A DNA stretch of 64,000 nucleotides from Phallus indusiatus (lineage: Eukaryota > Basidiomycota > Agaricomycetes > Phallales > Phallaceae): positions 62,001 to 126,000 of the forward strand of contig JAQFWX010000034.1 of the NCBI GenBank assembly GCA_027605045.1, read 5' to 3'. Shown in pieces: positions 12,405 through 24,647 of the stretch. The position numbers were made by a program, and so were the translations under genes. Each line of letters opens with the position of its first letter. The stretch's first letter is position 1. Below the pieces are notes generated by a model that was given only the letters and a program-made list of their open reading frames with translations, made no database searches and had not been told where the DNA came from.

Positions 12405-12770
12405 CGATCATTAAGGATCTTCTGATTCAATTCGACTTTTGACTTGAAAGAGATATACTAATCGTGATTGGGAATTGGTTTAAAGGGCTTGAACGTTGAA
12501 CAATCATGACGATGCGATGGGGTGCCAGTGGGTACGATCGATTCTCGACCTCGATCCTGAGACCTGTCATTCTAGCTAAATTCGCTATCAGTGGCAACGA
12601 CATTTGGATTTATTCCTGGAAGAGGACATTGGATTATCGCGTTGAATTTCAAGTTACCAGCAGACTTGTCAACGGGGCGCGTTACGCGTAGACGAATTTT
12701 TCAGCGCCCATATACCGTAAGCATAGTTGGTCATCACGCTGAGTCAGCGCGTGTTTTCTCAACCAACATC

Positions 12771-13328
12771 ATGGATTCCTCCCAACACGAAATACCTCAG
12801 GTAGCATTAGATGCCAGGGGTGCAAACAGAGCGCGATTTGAGCTTGAACTAGAATTCGTTCAAGCACTTGCTAATCCATTCTATCTCAATACGTTGGCAC
12901 AGCAGAACATTCTTTCTCAGCCGGCGTTCATCAACTACCTCAATTATCTCCAGTATTGGAAAGAAAAAGAATATGCGCGGTTTATATTGTATTTCTATCA
13001 TATCATTTGTTGGAATTGTCTTACGAACGCTCACCTTTTCTCTAGATACCCACACGCGTTGCATCATCTGGAGCTGTTACAGCATGCTTCTTTCAGGAAG
13101 GAAATAGGTACAGAAGCATGGAGACAACGATTACATGACATGCAATTCGAACACTGGAGGACTTGGTGAAGTCTTATATTGATTCTTATTGCTGTTTCCA
13201 TCACCTTACAACTCTTTAGGCGCGACGATCCCAGTCGAATAAGGACTCAGATTATTGGACAGCCTGCGTCAGCATCCGCAGAAAAAGACCCCGATTTCGC
13301 CGCGGCAACTGACAGTCCACACAAGTAG
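12771..13328 (+). CDS. MED31: Mediator complex subunit 31 (SOH1)
   Basis: Three exons (12771-12979, 13046-13165, 13220-13328) encode 145 residues. The core reads [20 protein letters not shown], then [40 protein letters not shown] and [12 protein letters not shown], matching the highly conserved MED31 helical bundle at near-consensus level. MED31 sits in the middle module of Mediator, bound to the N-terminus of MED7, and supports RNA polymerase II transcription. The C-terminal 40 residues (Ala/Ser/Asp-rich) are variable in the family. It stands between DUF6533 genes without apparent functional link. Confidence 0.96.
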
Positions 13329-13950
13329 GAATAGTGTGTCGTCAAACCCTCTTTTCAAGAGTGAATATTGCCTGCAATCAATAGCTGAATTCGGTCACCA
13401 CTCGTCACTAATCACTACTCGCCCTGCGTAGCCATATCGCTTTGTAACATCAAGGATCAATCCTGCATCTCACACTGCTTTTTCCCCATTCGTCCTTGCT
13501 TACGATTGTGCTACATATGTAGGAAGAAGGTTTCATTTTGTTACAATGTCTGTCTCGAGAAGCTTGTTGTTTATATCTGGTCATTAGAGTACGGTCATGG
13601 TCACATCAATTGATATCTTTTGGGGACTACATATTGTCGTGTTTGGATTTCAGGCCTGATTTAGGATCATGACATGCTTTGATACTGATTGATTTTTTCG
13701 TAGTTTGAACCGTAACGTTTCTCCAAGTCTGGTCGATTGCTCCATCCACTTATGTATACAGTACCGTATTGACGACAGCTTCCCCATTCAGCTAGTGCTG
13801 TTACTGCTGGAGCTAATCAAACCTGCGTATTCATTTCCCGATTCATAATTAACATGATATTCCCATCAGACATGGAAGGAGATTTCTTTTTCGCTTCTTT
13901 CTTCCTCTTCTCTCTTATACCTCAACTTTTATTTCCCCACTACCCCGTTG

Positions 13951-15588
13951 ATGTCGTATTTTAACTTCGCGAGCGACGTTAATGCATCACAACAACAGTT
14001 TTTAGAGTCTGCGGCACTCGCTGGACTGAATGCTACTCGATATCTCAGTGGTCTGTTTACTCGTGCTTCGTACATATCGCCTCTTAACCAATGATTTTGC
14101 TTTGCAGTCGCGGGCACCGTCCTTCTATTTTATGATCTCATCCTTTTACTCCCTGGCGAGGCAGGCTTGAGCTTTCTAAATAACGCCTAGAATCCCACTG
14201 ACAAAGTCTCAATTTACCATTCATCATTAGATCACGCTAATATGGTCTGCGAAATTGTCGATTTACAAAGTCCTTTTCTTGATAAACCGTTATCTTATAC
14301 TTATACCATTTGTTTTCAACACACACAGTGAGTTGTGTAAATCGATGCACCCGGGACACCGATATGAACTGTCATTGTAGCTCTCGGCATCACTCCAGAC
14401 ACAGGTCTGACCTCTACAGTAGGCCGTATCTGACGTTTTCTTGTATATTTCGTACTAACATTTGGCCTAGTTGTGAGTTCATTCTATTATATAAACTTCA
14501 GCATCTTCAGGAAGGCTCCGATTAGTTGTGGCCTATGGTATCCGTTCATGGCCGCTTTAGGTGTCACATCTCTGGCTATCGCAAACTGTATGTATTATTC
14601 TGAATTAGGCAGTTGATCTAACTCACATAGTCCATAGTTTTCGTCGCTCATCGAATTTATTTCCTATCCGGGAACAACCAAACAATCAAGAGAATTTTCA
14701 TTTATTCATTCGTCTGTAGGTCCTTTTACTCTTTCGAAAAAATACTTCCTTTTCCTTGCTCATTTTTCATATCAAAGCTATTTATACGGTTACATATATA
14801 TCTGTCATATTGACATCTTTGCAAGTCGAGAGTAAATAATCAAGCCGGGTTTTGCTCCTATATTCTCACACAAGGTCTTTTATAGCCAAGATTGAATTTT
14901 CACCGTTACTTAATAGTTGTTTCATCATGGAGAAGCCCAGGTTCTTGGTCATGACTTATGGCGTCCCAGTAGCTATTCAATTCTATCCGATCAAAGTTTT
15001 GCTATTAACTTTCGAATGGTATCTAGATTCTTCTTGATGTGCTGGTATTCCTGTTAGCGTGCTATAATGCCTTCGACAGACCACGCGGTGTTGATTCTTT
15101 TTTAATACGTCAATTGATAACTGACGGTCTAATTTATTTTATGGTAAGTTCGTATATTTCGCCAGATCGTCCAGACTGATGAGATAAACTAGTTATTGCT
15201 GAGTGAATATTATGTGGTTGTAATACTATGTCACGAGCACATACTGAATGGCGCTTAGGTCTAAGATTGTTCAACATCTTATCGATCATTCTCGGTGGTG
15301 TAAGTCTTGCATGAAATTGTACACTATATAGAGGGATAACATTCTACAATGGAAACAGGTTCAGTTTACGCAACTAGGTGCCTTGTAAGCCTTTACACCT
15401 GCTTCTCGTGTGGGATACTGAGAATCATCTTGCCTCGTACATGAAGCTTTATTTGGGCCACTATATCAACTTTAGTCAGCCGATTGATCATCACAAGAGG
15501 CGTTCCCGACGAAGAGGATGGATTGGACGGGGGAGTTTACCAATTCTGTGGTATGGACGACATTTCTGTTCCAATCACAATCCTATGA
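13951..15588 (+). CDS. DUF6533 multi-pass membrane protein, copy 4 (inverted)
   Basis: Plus-strand member of the cluster. Exon 1 is MSYFNFASDVNASQQQFLES up to ATRYLS. The next has VAGTVLLFYDLILLLPGE, followed by ITLIWSAKLSIYKVLFLINR and YLILIPFVF, the DUF6533 core. Later exons read WYPFMAALGVTSLAIAN, FVAHRIYFLSGNNQTIKRIF, then YNAFDRPRGVDSFLIRQLIT with DGLIYFM, then LRLFNILSIILGG and TLVSRLIITRGVPDEEDGLD, ending at 15588. The exon order and exon ends match copies 1-3. The exon after LLPGE may start with a GC donor. More diverged in sequence than copies 1-3 are from one another. Membrane protein of unknown function. Confidence 0.75.
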
Positions 15589-15809
15589 AGCACCCCAAAT
15601 CCCCTGTTATTCCTATCAATCCGTAACGTATCATATGCAATGATGGCTTTGTAGTTGATAGTACAAGAAACTTCCATAATAGACATCATCGCCGAGATTG
15701 AAGGGAACCGAGCTTGCTTTAACCATAATACATGTATATGAATAAATCATTCTTCACTCTAATAACCATACAATTTGACGAGAACAATACATAAACCCTA
15801 AAACCTCAA

Positions 15810-17491
15810 TTAAAATGCCGCGTCTTTGAAGTTGTGTGTCTCGTCAACGACTGTATCGCTTGAACTACCGTTCGCGAAAGTTCGAAGGACAATTGAATGC
15901 GGAGAGAACCAGGATCCTGCTAAAGTGTCTGTCCCATTGAGGTCATTTTCCTTCCCGGTATGATCGTTCAGAGTCAGGATCATCCTGTGAACGATAGTGG
16001 GAACCATTGCCCATAAGAAGCTGCGTCATAAAATACATGTGATGGTTAGTTCGGAGCTGAAAAGAGATTGAACTTACAAGGCAAATAGAAGCGTATTTTC
16101 TTGCTGTAGGATAATATAGTATTTACTTTGCTGAAATTTACAAGTTTAGGTTCACTATGCTACTCACCGTAAATGCACCAGCCACGGCAACTATGTTTAT
16201 CACACGCAGAACTAATTATTAAAAGACTGTTTAGAACAAAAGTATAGGGACTTTGAGGATAAACGTACTTGTTACGACCTAGATAGGGTTGCAGGAGATA
16301 TATAAGATTTTCGCAAAACATCCACAGGCTGACATTTTTACCCAAAAATAAACAACATTATCGAAATAGAGTTGTTTAATTATGTGCATATGTAAATGCC
16401 TGGGACGATGCAACGCGTTGAGGCATAACAGGAAGAAGTTTAGCAACTCCAAAAACAACTGTAATATTGATTGAACATTTGACGAAGAAAAAAAGAATCA
16501 TAAATTCATAATACGCACGGGAATACCCAGTCCTATAGCGAGCAGTTTTGTTATCCGAAGTGTTGTGCACGTCTTCAGCAATGTATTATATGCTATGTAA
16601 GCTTGGATGCTGTTTAAGCACTCGTGTATTTTACGATTTACGACTAAGACCACGAACTTACGGCGTGTCTGAGCTATTCCTGATGTTCTCGTTAGCTTCT
16701 TAGCGTTAGGTAGACATTTTAGGGGCTCACCAATTGCACTGACTACAAAAGAACCAGTATAGGCTGATAAAATACCGAAAGTCACGAGTTTCAATACCGC
16801 TTTATTGAAACTCCAAAGTATATATATTCTTTGGGCCACGAATACTGGTGAACAAATAGAAATGACATAGTAAAACGTTGAAGAACGCTCGAATACTCAC
16901 CATTGACAATGCTTATAGAGGATATAATGAGCATTGAAACAGCGGTCAACCAGTTTCTGCAGCTGTTGATATATAAGGAAAGGTCGAGTCAAAATGGAGG
17001 CATCAATCACTCACAACTAAATTCGAACAATAGCTGAGACATTGAAATAGGTCATTTCCATTTCAAAAAAACACTTTACCTCCGTCGTCAAATTACCCGG
17101 GTATGGTCCAAGTGCTATATTATAATCAATCAACTTACTCGGAGAAAAATATATTGCTATTACCTAGAGCGTTGATGATGAGATACGCGGGAACGGTATA
17201 GTGATTGTAGAGAAATAACCATTTGAACCAAGAAGATTTCGCTTTCCAGATATATTGAACCTTTTATCTCATAAGCTGTCAAGTCCCTTTATTATAGAAA
17301 TATGAAGAAGGTTACCTCATGGCTCAATAATAACACATGATCATACACTAAGATGGTCAAACCCGCAGCTGAAAAAATATCAACGAGCTTAAACAAAGAA
17401 GATATTAACTCTACAGAAAGAAACTTGGCGTACCGCTTAGATATCTCGTATCATACAAAGATGGCGGGAGCGATATTTTAAGGATGGACAT
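15810..17491 (-). CDS. DUF6533 multi-pass membrane protein, copy 2
   Basis: Exon 1 is MSILKISLPPSLYDTRYLS, followed by AAGLTILVYDHVLLLSHE and the IW and N-x-Y exons. The last exon has MVPTIVHRMILTLNDHTGKE and ends at 15810. The start was placed by comparison with copies 1 and 3, where the same short exon ends in (R/K)YL(S/T). The middle exons are hydrophobic and line up one by one with copy 3. Its 3' end converges with copy 4. Confidence 0.78.
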
Positions 17492-19808
17492 GATAAATAA
17501 AGTAATGACCGCAGGTATAGAAAACGATTGTGAAGAAAACGAGAGTCGTTGCTCGTGGCGTAGCCAAATCAATAAACCTACAGAGGGCTCATGCTGGTTT
17601 AAATTGTGAAAAACCGATCCTCAACAAAACGCCGAATATTAACCTTTCGGGTATTACAGACCAGATGGACGGATTAGTAGCAGCGAGTTGGGCCTGATCA
17701 AGATCAAGATAATATGTATTGATTGATGTTCCTATTCGTCATCTTTTCGTTTGCGCTCGCTGCTGCTTCGTGAACAGAGTAGATCTGTCGGCTCACGAAG
17801 GTTTCTTCCAATCCCATCGTTAAACATGATGTTTGCGCTGTGCAAGAAATTCGCATTAGCTATGTCAACTCAAGGCCGTCAGTTGTAACTTGATGCTGAC
17901 GCCAGCGCTAGAAGTTTCTGAGATCGGGCATTTCAGCCCGACAACTTTATTGACCGTCCTAAAATGTCCTCCCGAGAGTCCTAAGTTTTTTAGGCACGAA
18001 TGTTGAATAACGTCGACATAAAGGGCCTGTAAGTGTCTGTTCGCATATCATTTTTGGTGTTTCAACTTGAGAAGGATTCAGAAGAAGCAACGGACATGGT
18101 AAAGCACGAATTATCGGCTATGAAGCTACAGCCCACCGTTGTGATTACGATCTACCGGCAGTTCCCGACAAAGGGCCCAAGATCAAGGCCGTTTCAGTAA
18201 CAGATATGATTGCGGCCTTGCAATTTGAAGGTCCCAGAACAAAAACGAGATGTGAAATACATAGAAGTTCCTTCGTGAGCTATTTTTTTAGCACGGAAAA
18301 CAGCGCCGGTCTCACGAAGCCCAAAAAAAAGGTAAATTTAGCGGTTCTGCCAGTATATGAATGAAAGAAGAACATGCCGCAGGGTCAGAAGTCAAAGGAG
18401 GAGATCGAAAGATTGGATTGGATTGCTCAGGTTCGAACAGCTACGAGAGATTATTATTATGCGAGGTAGTTCCGCTAGGTCCTTTTGTAAAGTTTGCGGA
18501 ACTGGGTTTATCTGCGCTCGAGAGGCATCACGAAAGTTCAAGATAGATCATAGACGGTGGGCTTCGATAGCAGAAGACGATAAGATAATCGCCCAAAAAA
18601 AGTCATGGATGAAAATAAAAGATATATGACATGATGGTGCCTGCACTGATATGTTAGCTCAAGCCCCGTCAGGGCTCAGCTCTTTAGGAGAATTGATAGT
18701 AAGGCGACAACGCAAGTGATCTAGATTGAGAACTGAGCAGTAAGGCATGAACAGGAACTCTACGCGACCAAGGGTAGTGTATTTGTTAGGTTTGTTTGTT
18801 TTCTGGTGAAGGTCGGAGGTGGCTCTAAGAAAAAGCTTATGAAATGTTTCGAAAGTGAATTTTGAAGCTGACAAAAGCAGTACCTACAAGAAGTCAGCAC
18901 AATGATTGATGTTCGTCAAATGAGATTCCGAGTTGCGATATAAGTAACTGAAGCTGATTCACACTAATAAATAGATCTCGGATGCGCGATTTGCCTTAGA
19001 TTGCTGATATATTTGTGATTGGTAGCAAGATGATAGTAGATATTGGCCATGGTCCCCTATTGTAGCAAACGTTTTTAGACAAAAGGTTTGCAGCCGTATG
19101 AACTGAGTTCCGCCAAAGCTAATTTCATCTGTTTTAGGTTTGAACTTCATGTTAAATCTCTTTAGAGCTATGTTGAGGTTGTACAAGCAAAGTTAGGGCT
19201 ATAGTAGAGAAGAGTTGTGACCCGGTGTTTTGACGCTGTACGACATAGCTTGATCGTGGTTTTGTTTCTGTAATCCCGCAAATGATTCCAAAATTTTCCT
19301 TCTGGAGTTGTATACGATCCAAGTCTTCCTCAGGACATTCGTAAAGCTGCTAGTATTCAACTAGTGTTGATCAAACAAATGATCAGGTATACGGCGACAA
19401 CATACGCTGAAGAGGGCGGCCTACGGGGAAATTAAGAGTCCGTAAAGGGAGAATGTATGGGATAAGTATCAAGATAGGAAAATGTACTTTAGAGTAGAGA
19501 ATGAGTAAAGCGCGTGATTCTGTGTATGATGGTCGCAACAAATGCGATACGGGCCATCACTCGCCCGACTCCTTGCGTCACGCTGACGAATCTTCACCGG
19601 GAGTTTCCGAGTTTCGTCACACAATACACCTAGTCTATTATGACTCTACTGATACGTTGTCTACGAACCGCAATAGTTGGCACTTGCTCTTCGGATTCTA
19701 CTTTATCGAAATAAGACATGATATACTCATTCATCTCGTCAATATCTACAACGCGCCGACTAAGGGAAAAATAAATGTATCACGTGGCTTTTGTGCTCAT
19801 GGACCGTT
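17492..19808. other. long gene-poor spacer
   Basis: No convincing gene in 2.3 kb. Short frames at 18357-18629 (arginine-rich) and around 18069-18200 lack introns, homology or composition typical of the neighbours. The stretch may be decayed sequence. Confidence 0.45.
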
Positions 19809-21511
19809 TCAAAAAACCGAGTCCGATGTTACGCTGACAGTTTCTTCATGAACGACATTGAAATTTGAACCCGGAGTATTACCAAGGACTTTGCGATTCG
19901 AGTTGGGTGAAAACCATGATCTTCGCAAATACTTGACTCCGTTCACGTTGTTTCCTTCCCCGAGATTATCGTTCAAAGTCAGTATCATTCTATGGACAAT
20001 GGTAGGAACCATTGCCCACAAAAAGCTGTACCATAATAGATTAACTTCCTGGTGGATGGAAGAGAAACGAAACATACAAAGCAAATAAAAGTGTGTTTTC
20101 TTGCTATAGGTTATACCTACTCAGTATGTTGGGCTTTGATAAGTTGAATACCACTCACCTTGAATGCTCCAGCCACCGCAGCAATGTTTACCACCCGTAA
20201 GACTACATCTTTAAGAAACTGTGGAAAAAACATCAAATTTGGATGCTTAAACGTACTTGTCACGACCTAAACGAATGGAGTCATGAAGTCAATGTGGAGT
20301 ACTTCCTAGAAATGATAATTAAGTTACCCAAAAATAGACAACGCCATCAAAATAGAGCTGTTTGACTATGTTCGTATGTAGATGTCGCGGACGATGCAGT
20401 GCATTGTAGCATAACAAGGCGAAGTTTATCAGCTCCAGAAACAGCTATGAATTTCATTTAATCTCTTTTTGAGGTGGAAACAAATAGGTTGAAAATTCGA
20501 ATACGCACGGGAATACCAAATCCTACAGCGAGCAGTTTGGTTATTCGTGATGTTGTGCACGTTCTTAGGGCTGGATTATATACAATAAAAGCTTGAATGT
20601 TTGAGCACTTGTAGTATGTCATTGTTGAACGCGACAAACATACGGTATGACTGAGCGAGTCCTGAATTCTTATCATCAGCGACACCCAGATAATTGCCTA
20701 TTAATTCCAAACTCACCAATCGCAGTGACGATGAAGGACCCTGCGTAGGCCGTTACAATACCGAAGGAAACCAGATTTAACACTGATTTATTGAAACCCC
20801 AGAGAACATATATCCGTTGAGCCACGAAAACTAGTAATGCGATTCAGGGATCGCGATGAAAATCAAATGAATTTTGTCAAAACTACTGCCACTCACTGTT
20901 TATGATACACATGGAAGAAATAATCAGAATTGCAGAGGTAGTAAGCCAATGTTTGCAGCTTTTTTTGAAAATATATAGGCAGTATGAGGAACGGAACGTT
21001 CTTAAATGTGACGGATGACATGGTTGGCTCACAACTGAATATGAAAATCAAGTATGAAAATGAGTTGTGCTCATTTTCGAAGAAATTCCACCTCACCTGT
21101 GTTGACAGATTACCCGGATATGGACCTAGCGCTGGACTCTGATAAGTCGATTGCATGCAGCGAGAGAGTTTAATTACCCAGAGAGTTCACAATTAAAAAT
21201 ACGGGAATGCTGTAGTGGTTGTAGAAGAATAACCATTTGAACCAAGAAGACTTCGCGACCCAGATATATTGGACCTGTTAATTCACTTGAGTATTAGCTG
21301 AGAGCGTATCTTGGGCTGTAGAAAGTAGAAAACGGTTACCTCTTGACCCAATAATAGCAAGTGATCGTAGACTAAAATGGTCAAACCGGCGGCTTAAGAA
21401 AAAACAAAGTGAGTTCTAAGTAGATAACGTTTCACAGAACATACCGCTCAAATACCTTGTGTTTAACAACGATGGAGGAAATAGTGCTTGTAGTATACTC
21501 GACGCGAACAT
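19809..21511 (-). CDS. DUF6533 multi-pass membrane protein, copy 3
   Basis: Exon 1 is MFASSILQALFPPSLLNTRY-LS, then AAGLTILVYDHLLLLGQE, then the IW exon. The last exon reads MVPTIVHRMILTLNDNLGEG and ends at 19809. Nearest to copy 2 in sequence and exon layout, so the two look like a tandem duplication. The longer open frame upstream of 21511 has no equivalent in the other copies and is probably untranslated. Confidence 0.78.
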
Positions 21512-24500
21512 GATGAGCAAGGTATCAAACGTGGATAACGGATTATATGAAGGTATGAAAAAAAAACGATGGCCAAAAAAATTGATGCTCCTCGTTCGTT
21601 CCGTCGTTACCCAACCGATGTGCCCACAAGAGGTCAAGATGTGGGAGGTAGAGCTTCAGTTGATTGTAATCCTTCGCATATTGAAAATAAGATATATATC
21701 ACAAAGCTTGTCGGACCTAATACCGAATGACGTTCCCATCCGTCATCACCTTGCTTGCATAGAGGATGCCATTCTGTTCGGCACAGTCTAAGCCTATTAT
21801 CTTAATGACCCTCTTTGGTGGGTAATCATGGTACCTCTCTGTATCCGTATGGCTGATGGTAGCGGTGTTGGCTCAAAAATCAGAAAACACCATTTAGATC
21901 AGGCGCTTGCCGGTCTTGACGAAGGAATAACATACTAGGATTAAGGGTAAGTTCCTTATAAGATTGATATCTTGTCCGGGTGTTTTGGCAATGTGTTGCC
22001 AAAAACAACTGGCATGTCAGTGTGTCCACGCATGAAACTTGAGCTTCTCAAAGGTTCCACTTCGTTTCAAGTTGATATTTTATTTGACAATATAAAATCT
22101 GGTACAGATCCTGAGAAAAACTCAGTTTTCTTAAGACCGATGGTGTCCATTGGGAGATCTGAATCAACAACGGTTCTATAAACCACATGGGTCAAAACTC
22201 TCAGGATATTCGATGGATGACACACAGTTCATGAATTGATGATCGAGACTCGAGTGATAGATGGAAGCTAAATATGGCGCCCGAGGTGCACCGAGCCCGC
22301 AACTTGCTGAATTGATCTAGGGAAATACGAGGAATGGCGCAGCAGATACCCACTTTGGCTGTGTGATGTCGATACTCGGTCGAGATTTATGTTCAGTAGT
22401 ATTGTCGGTATCTGCAAAATTAGATTTATTAGAACATAGTCATGCCAGGCTATGCAAACGGCATGATTTTGGAAAGAATCGGAATCATCGGGCTTACTTT
22501 AGTGCGTTTGTCTCCACAATAATCAAACTTTCTCCTAGCTAACATTATTCTCAAACCTCAGTTTTGGCTGGATTGGAGAGGAACGTATGTAAGTGCACAT
22601 CATGCGCGACATGGGTTAATATTTGGTGATTCTGGAATAGGGAATCGTTTGCGAGAAGGATTGTCACTCAGATGTGTAAGAGCTTGCGATCATTGGATTT
22701 GCCTCTCGGGCGACGCGGCATATGTAAATGATAATACCACATGGCAAAGTGCGCTGTTCTCTCAAGCGCGCGATATTGCAGTCTACCGGTACGCGGCACC
22801 CTTGAAGTTCGTCAACTGCGTTCAAACTTGCATTCGGTTACCTAAGTGGTAGTTGAACGTTGGTGGTCCCAGCAAATCCTAATATATTTAGAGGTTAGTG
22901 AGAATACAACCCACATGGTCGTAATCAGTACTAGTAGTGACCCAAGAAGTCTGAAGATTTTCAGTGTTTAACATGCAAGAAAGCGAACGTCCTGAACATC
23001 CGAAAAGCCAAGACAGGATACCGCGGTCGTTCAAATTTTGAAACAGCGCCCAGCTGACACATCCGGAAATTTTGAGCGCTTGTGCGTTTTTAACCAAAGC
23101 CCAACCAAAGCCGGCCGCGATTCGAGAACCTACACCTGAGCCTTTATTTCAACAATGTCAACACCTTGGCTTAACAGGGTACTCTTTCTTGATGGGAGAT
23201 CAACGCCTATCAATGTTCAACAATCAATCTACGTTACCTACGCAACAGATAGGAGTACGCTCAATTATCAATATTGTAAGCGACGTCATCAGTTACCTTC
23301 GGTTCATTTGGTATTGTCCTTATCTAGGAACTTTTCTCTTTGCAGCTTCTGAATATCATACCCTGTATCAATCATCCTCGCTCAGACATTAGGAAAAAAT
23401 AAGTAGCGCCAATCTTGAGAACATCTCAGATCAGTTTCCGGCTCACTTTACCTCGGCTCCGGTTCTTCGAGAATCGAGCCTAACTCGAAGCCCAATCCAT
23501 CTTCGGTTTCCAGTCGCTCGTTCGGATTCGGCTACGGCTAGGTATAGACCCCCGGATACAGCTTGTTTTGGTAAAAACAATCTATTGAATAAAATATTAT
23601 AAATAATACGCAAAAAATGACAATAAAATCCTTTCGATGTGTTTGCTTCATGAACATACAACAAGACACGGTAAATTTCCCTTACATACTAGCTCTGCCA
23701 GTGGAAACACGTCGTTAGGAAGTAGAGCGGGCGCTTGTGTAATAAAGAAGAAAGAATCACCACCGGCTCACGACTAAAAGAAATCTAAGGTACTGTCTAC
23801 TACAAAGTACTATGAAACCACGCTATACATGCTTCCGGATACAGAGCCAATTAGTAGCCTGTTTGAAGAGGGATCCAAAAATCAAAAGGGCACAAAGTAC
23901 TCTAAAGAAAAGAACTCGAAGTAATTCTCTGAGCTTACTCTTTAATTTACCATTTTATCAATCTTTTCGAGCTTCATGATACGAATAATCTTTTCCTTAC
24001 CCATCCACACTTTCGCAGTGATAATTATTCTCTGGTAATTAGCGTATCGCGCGTGGGTTCGAATCCCAGTGATGATGTTTTCAGTCAGAGTAAACGTGAC
24101 ATCATTTTGATTAAGGACTTCAAAATAATATTTCTGATATTATTTATATTATTTCTCACTTAATTAAAATGTTTTTACTAAAAAAGGCAGTATTCGAGGT
24201 CTTGGACGTGTAGCCGAATCCGAACGAGCGACCGTGAACTCGTCCATCTCGGTCCATCTTGGGCTCAAGTATGATATAACGAGGAGAGACGAAACAATAG
24301 TTATGCTGTGAACAAGGCATCTTCCCGTACCCGGATTCTACCTATACTAATCACATTGAGATCATCGTCTGGTGATAAGAAACGTCCCCTGGGCTTTTTG
24401 CACTGGTTTACATATGCCCAAGTTTCCAAACGGAATGACTTGTTATTTCATTTAGAGCGCTGAGATCATGCAAGGTGTGTTTTGTCCATAATGGCGTATG

Positions 24501-24647
24501 CTGAACTCCAAGTTTTTATAGAATTACTTCCTCAAAATTATTAGCACAGGAATTTTATGTAAGTACATCACAAGTATAACTGCCAAAGTTATGAAATCAA
24601 GAAACCATCTGACATCGGTATTAATCTATCTCGAAAGCACTTCCACT
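21512..24647. other. gene-poor region with inverted repeat
   Basis: No gene could be supported in 3.1 kb. Short frames at 21972-22181, 22649-22852 and 23072-23392 look random. The one clear structure is the inverted repeat at 23516-24232. A tRNA-like T-loop (gtgggttcgaatcccag near 24052) was considered and rejected. Confidence 0.5.
23516..24232. repeat. 22-bp perfect inverted repeat about 670 bp apart, with imperfect flanking extension
   Basis: The arm at 23516-23537 (tcgctcgttcggattcggct plus ac) is the exact reverse complement of 24211-24232. Outside the arms a weaker match continues (ttgggct in each, next to tcgag/ctcaag), suggesting longer, decayed inverted ends. No target duplication or transposase is visible. 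It could be the relic of a small non-autonomous DNA transposon. Confidence 0.5.

Noticed and set aside
18357..18629. Arginine-rich open frame
   Set aside because: Two overlapping frames are equally open and neither resembles a protein family.
24040..24072. tRNA-like T arm gtgggttcgaatcccag
   Set aside because: Only the T-loop fits. No acceptor stem, D arm or anticodon arm pairs could be drawn around it.
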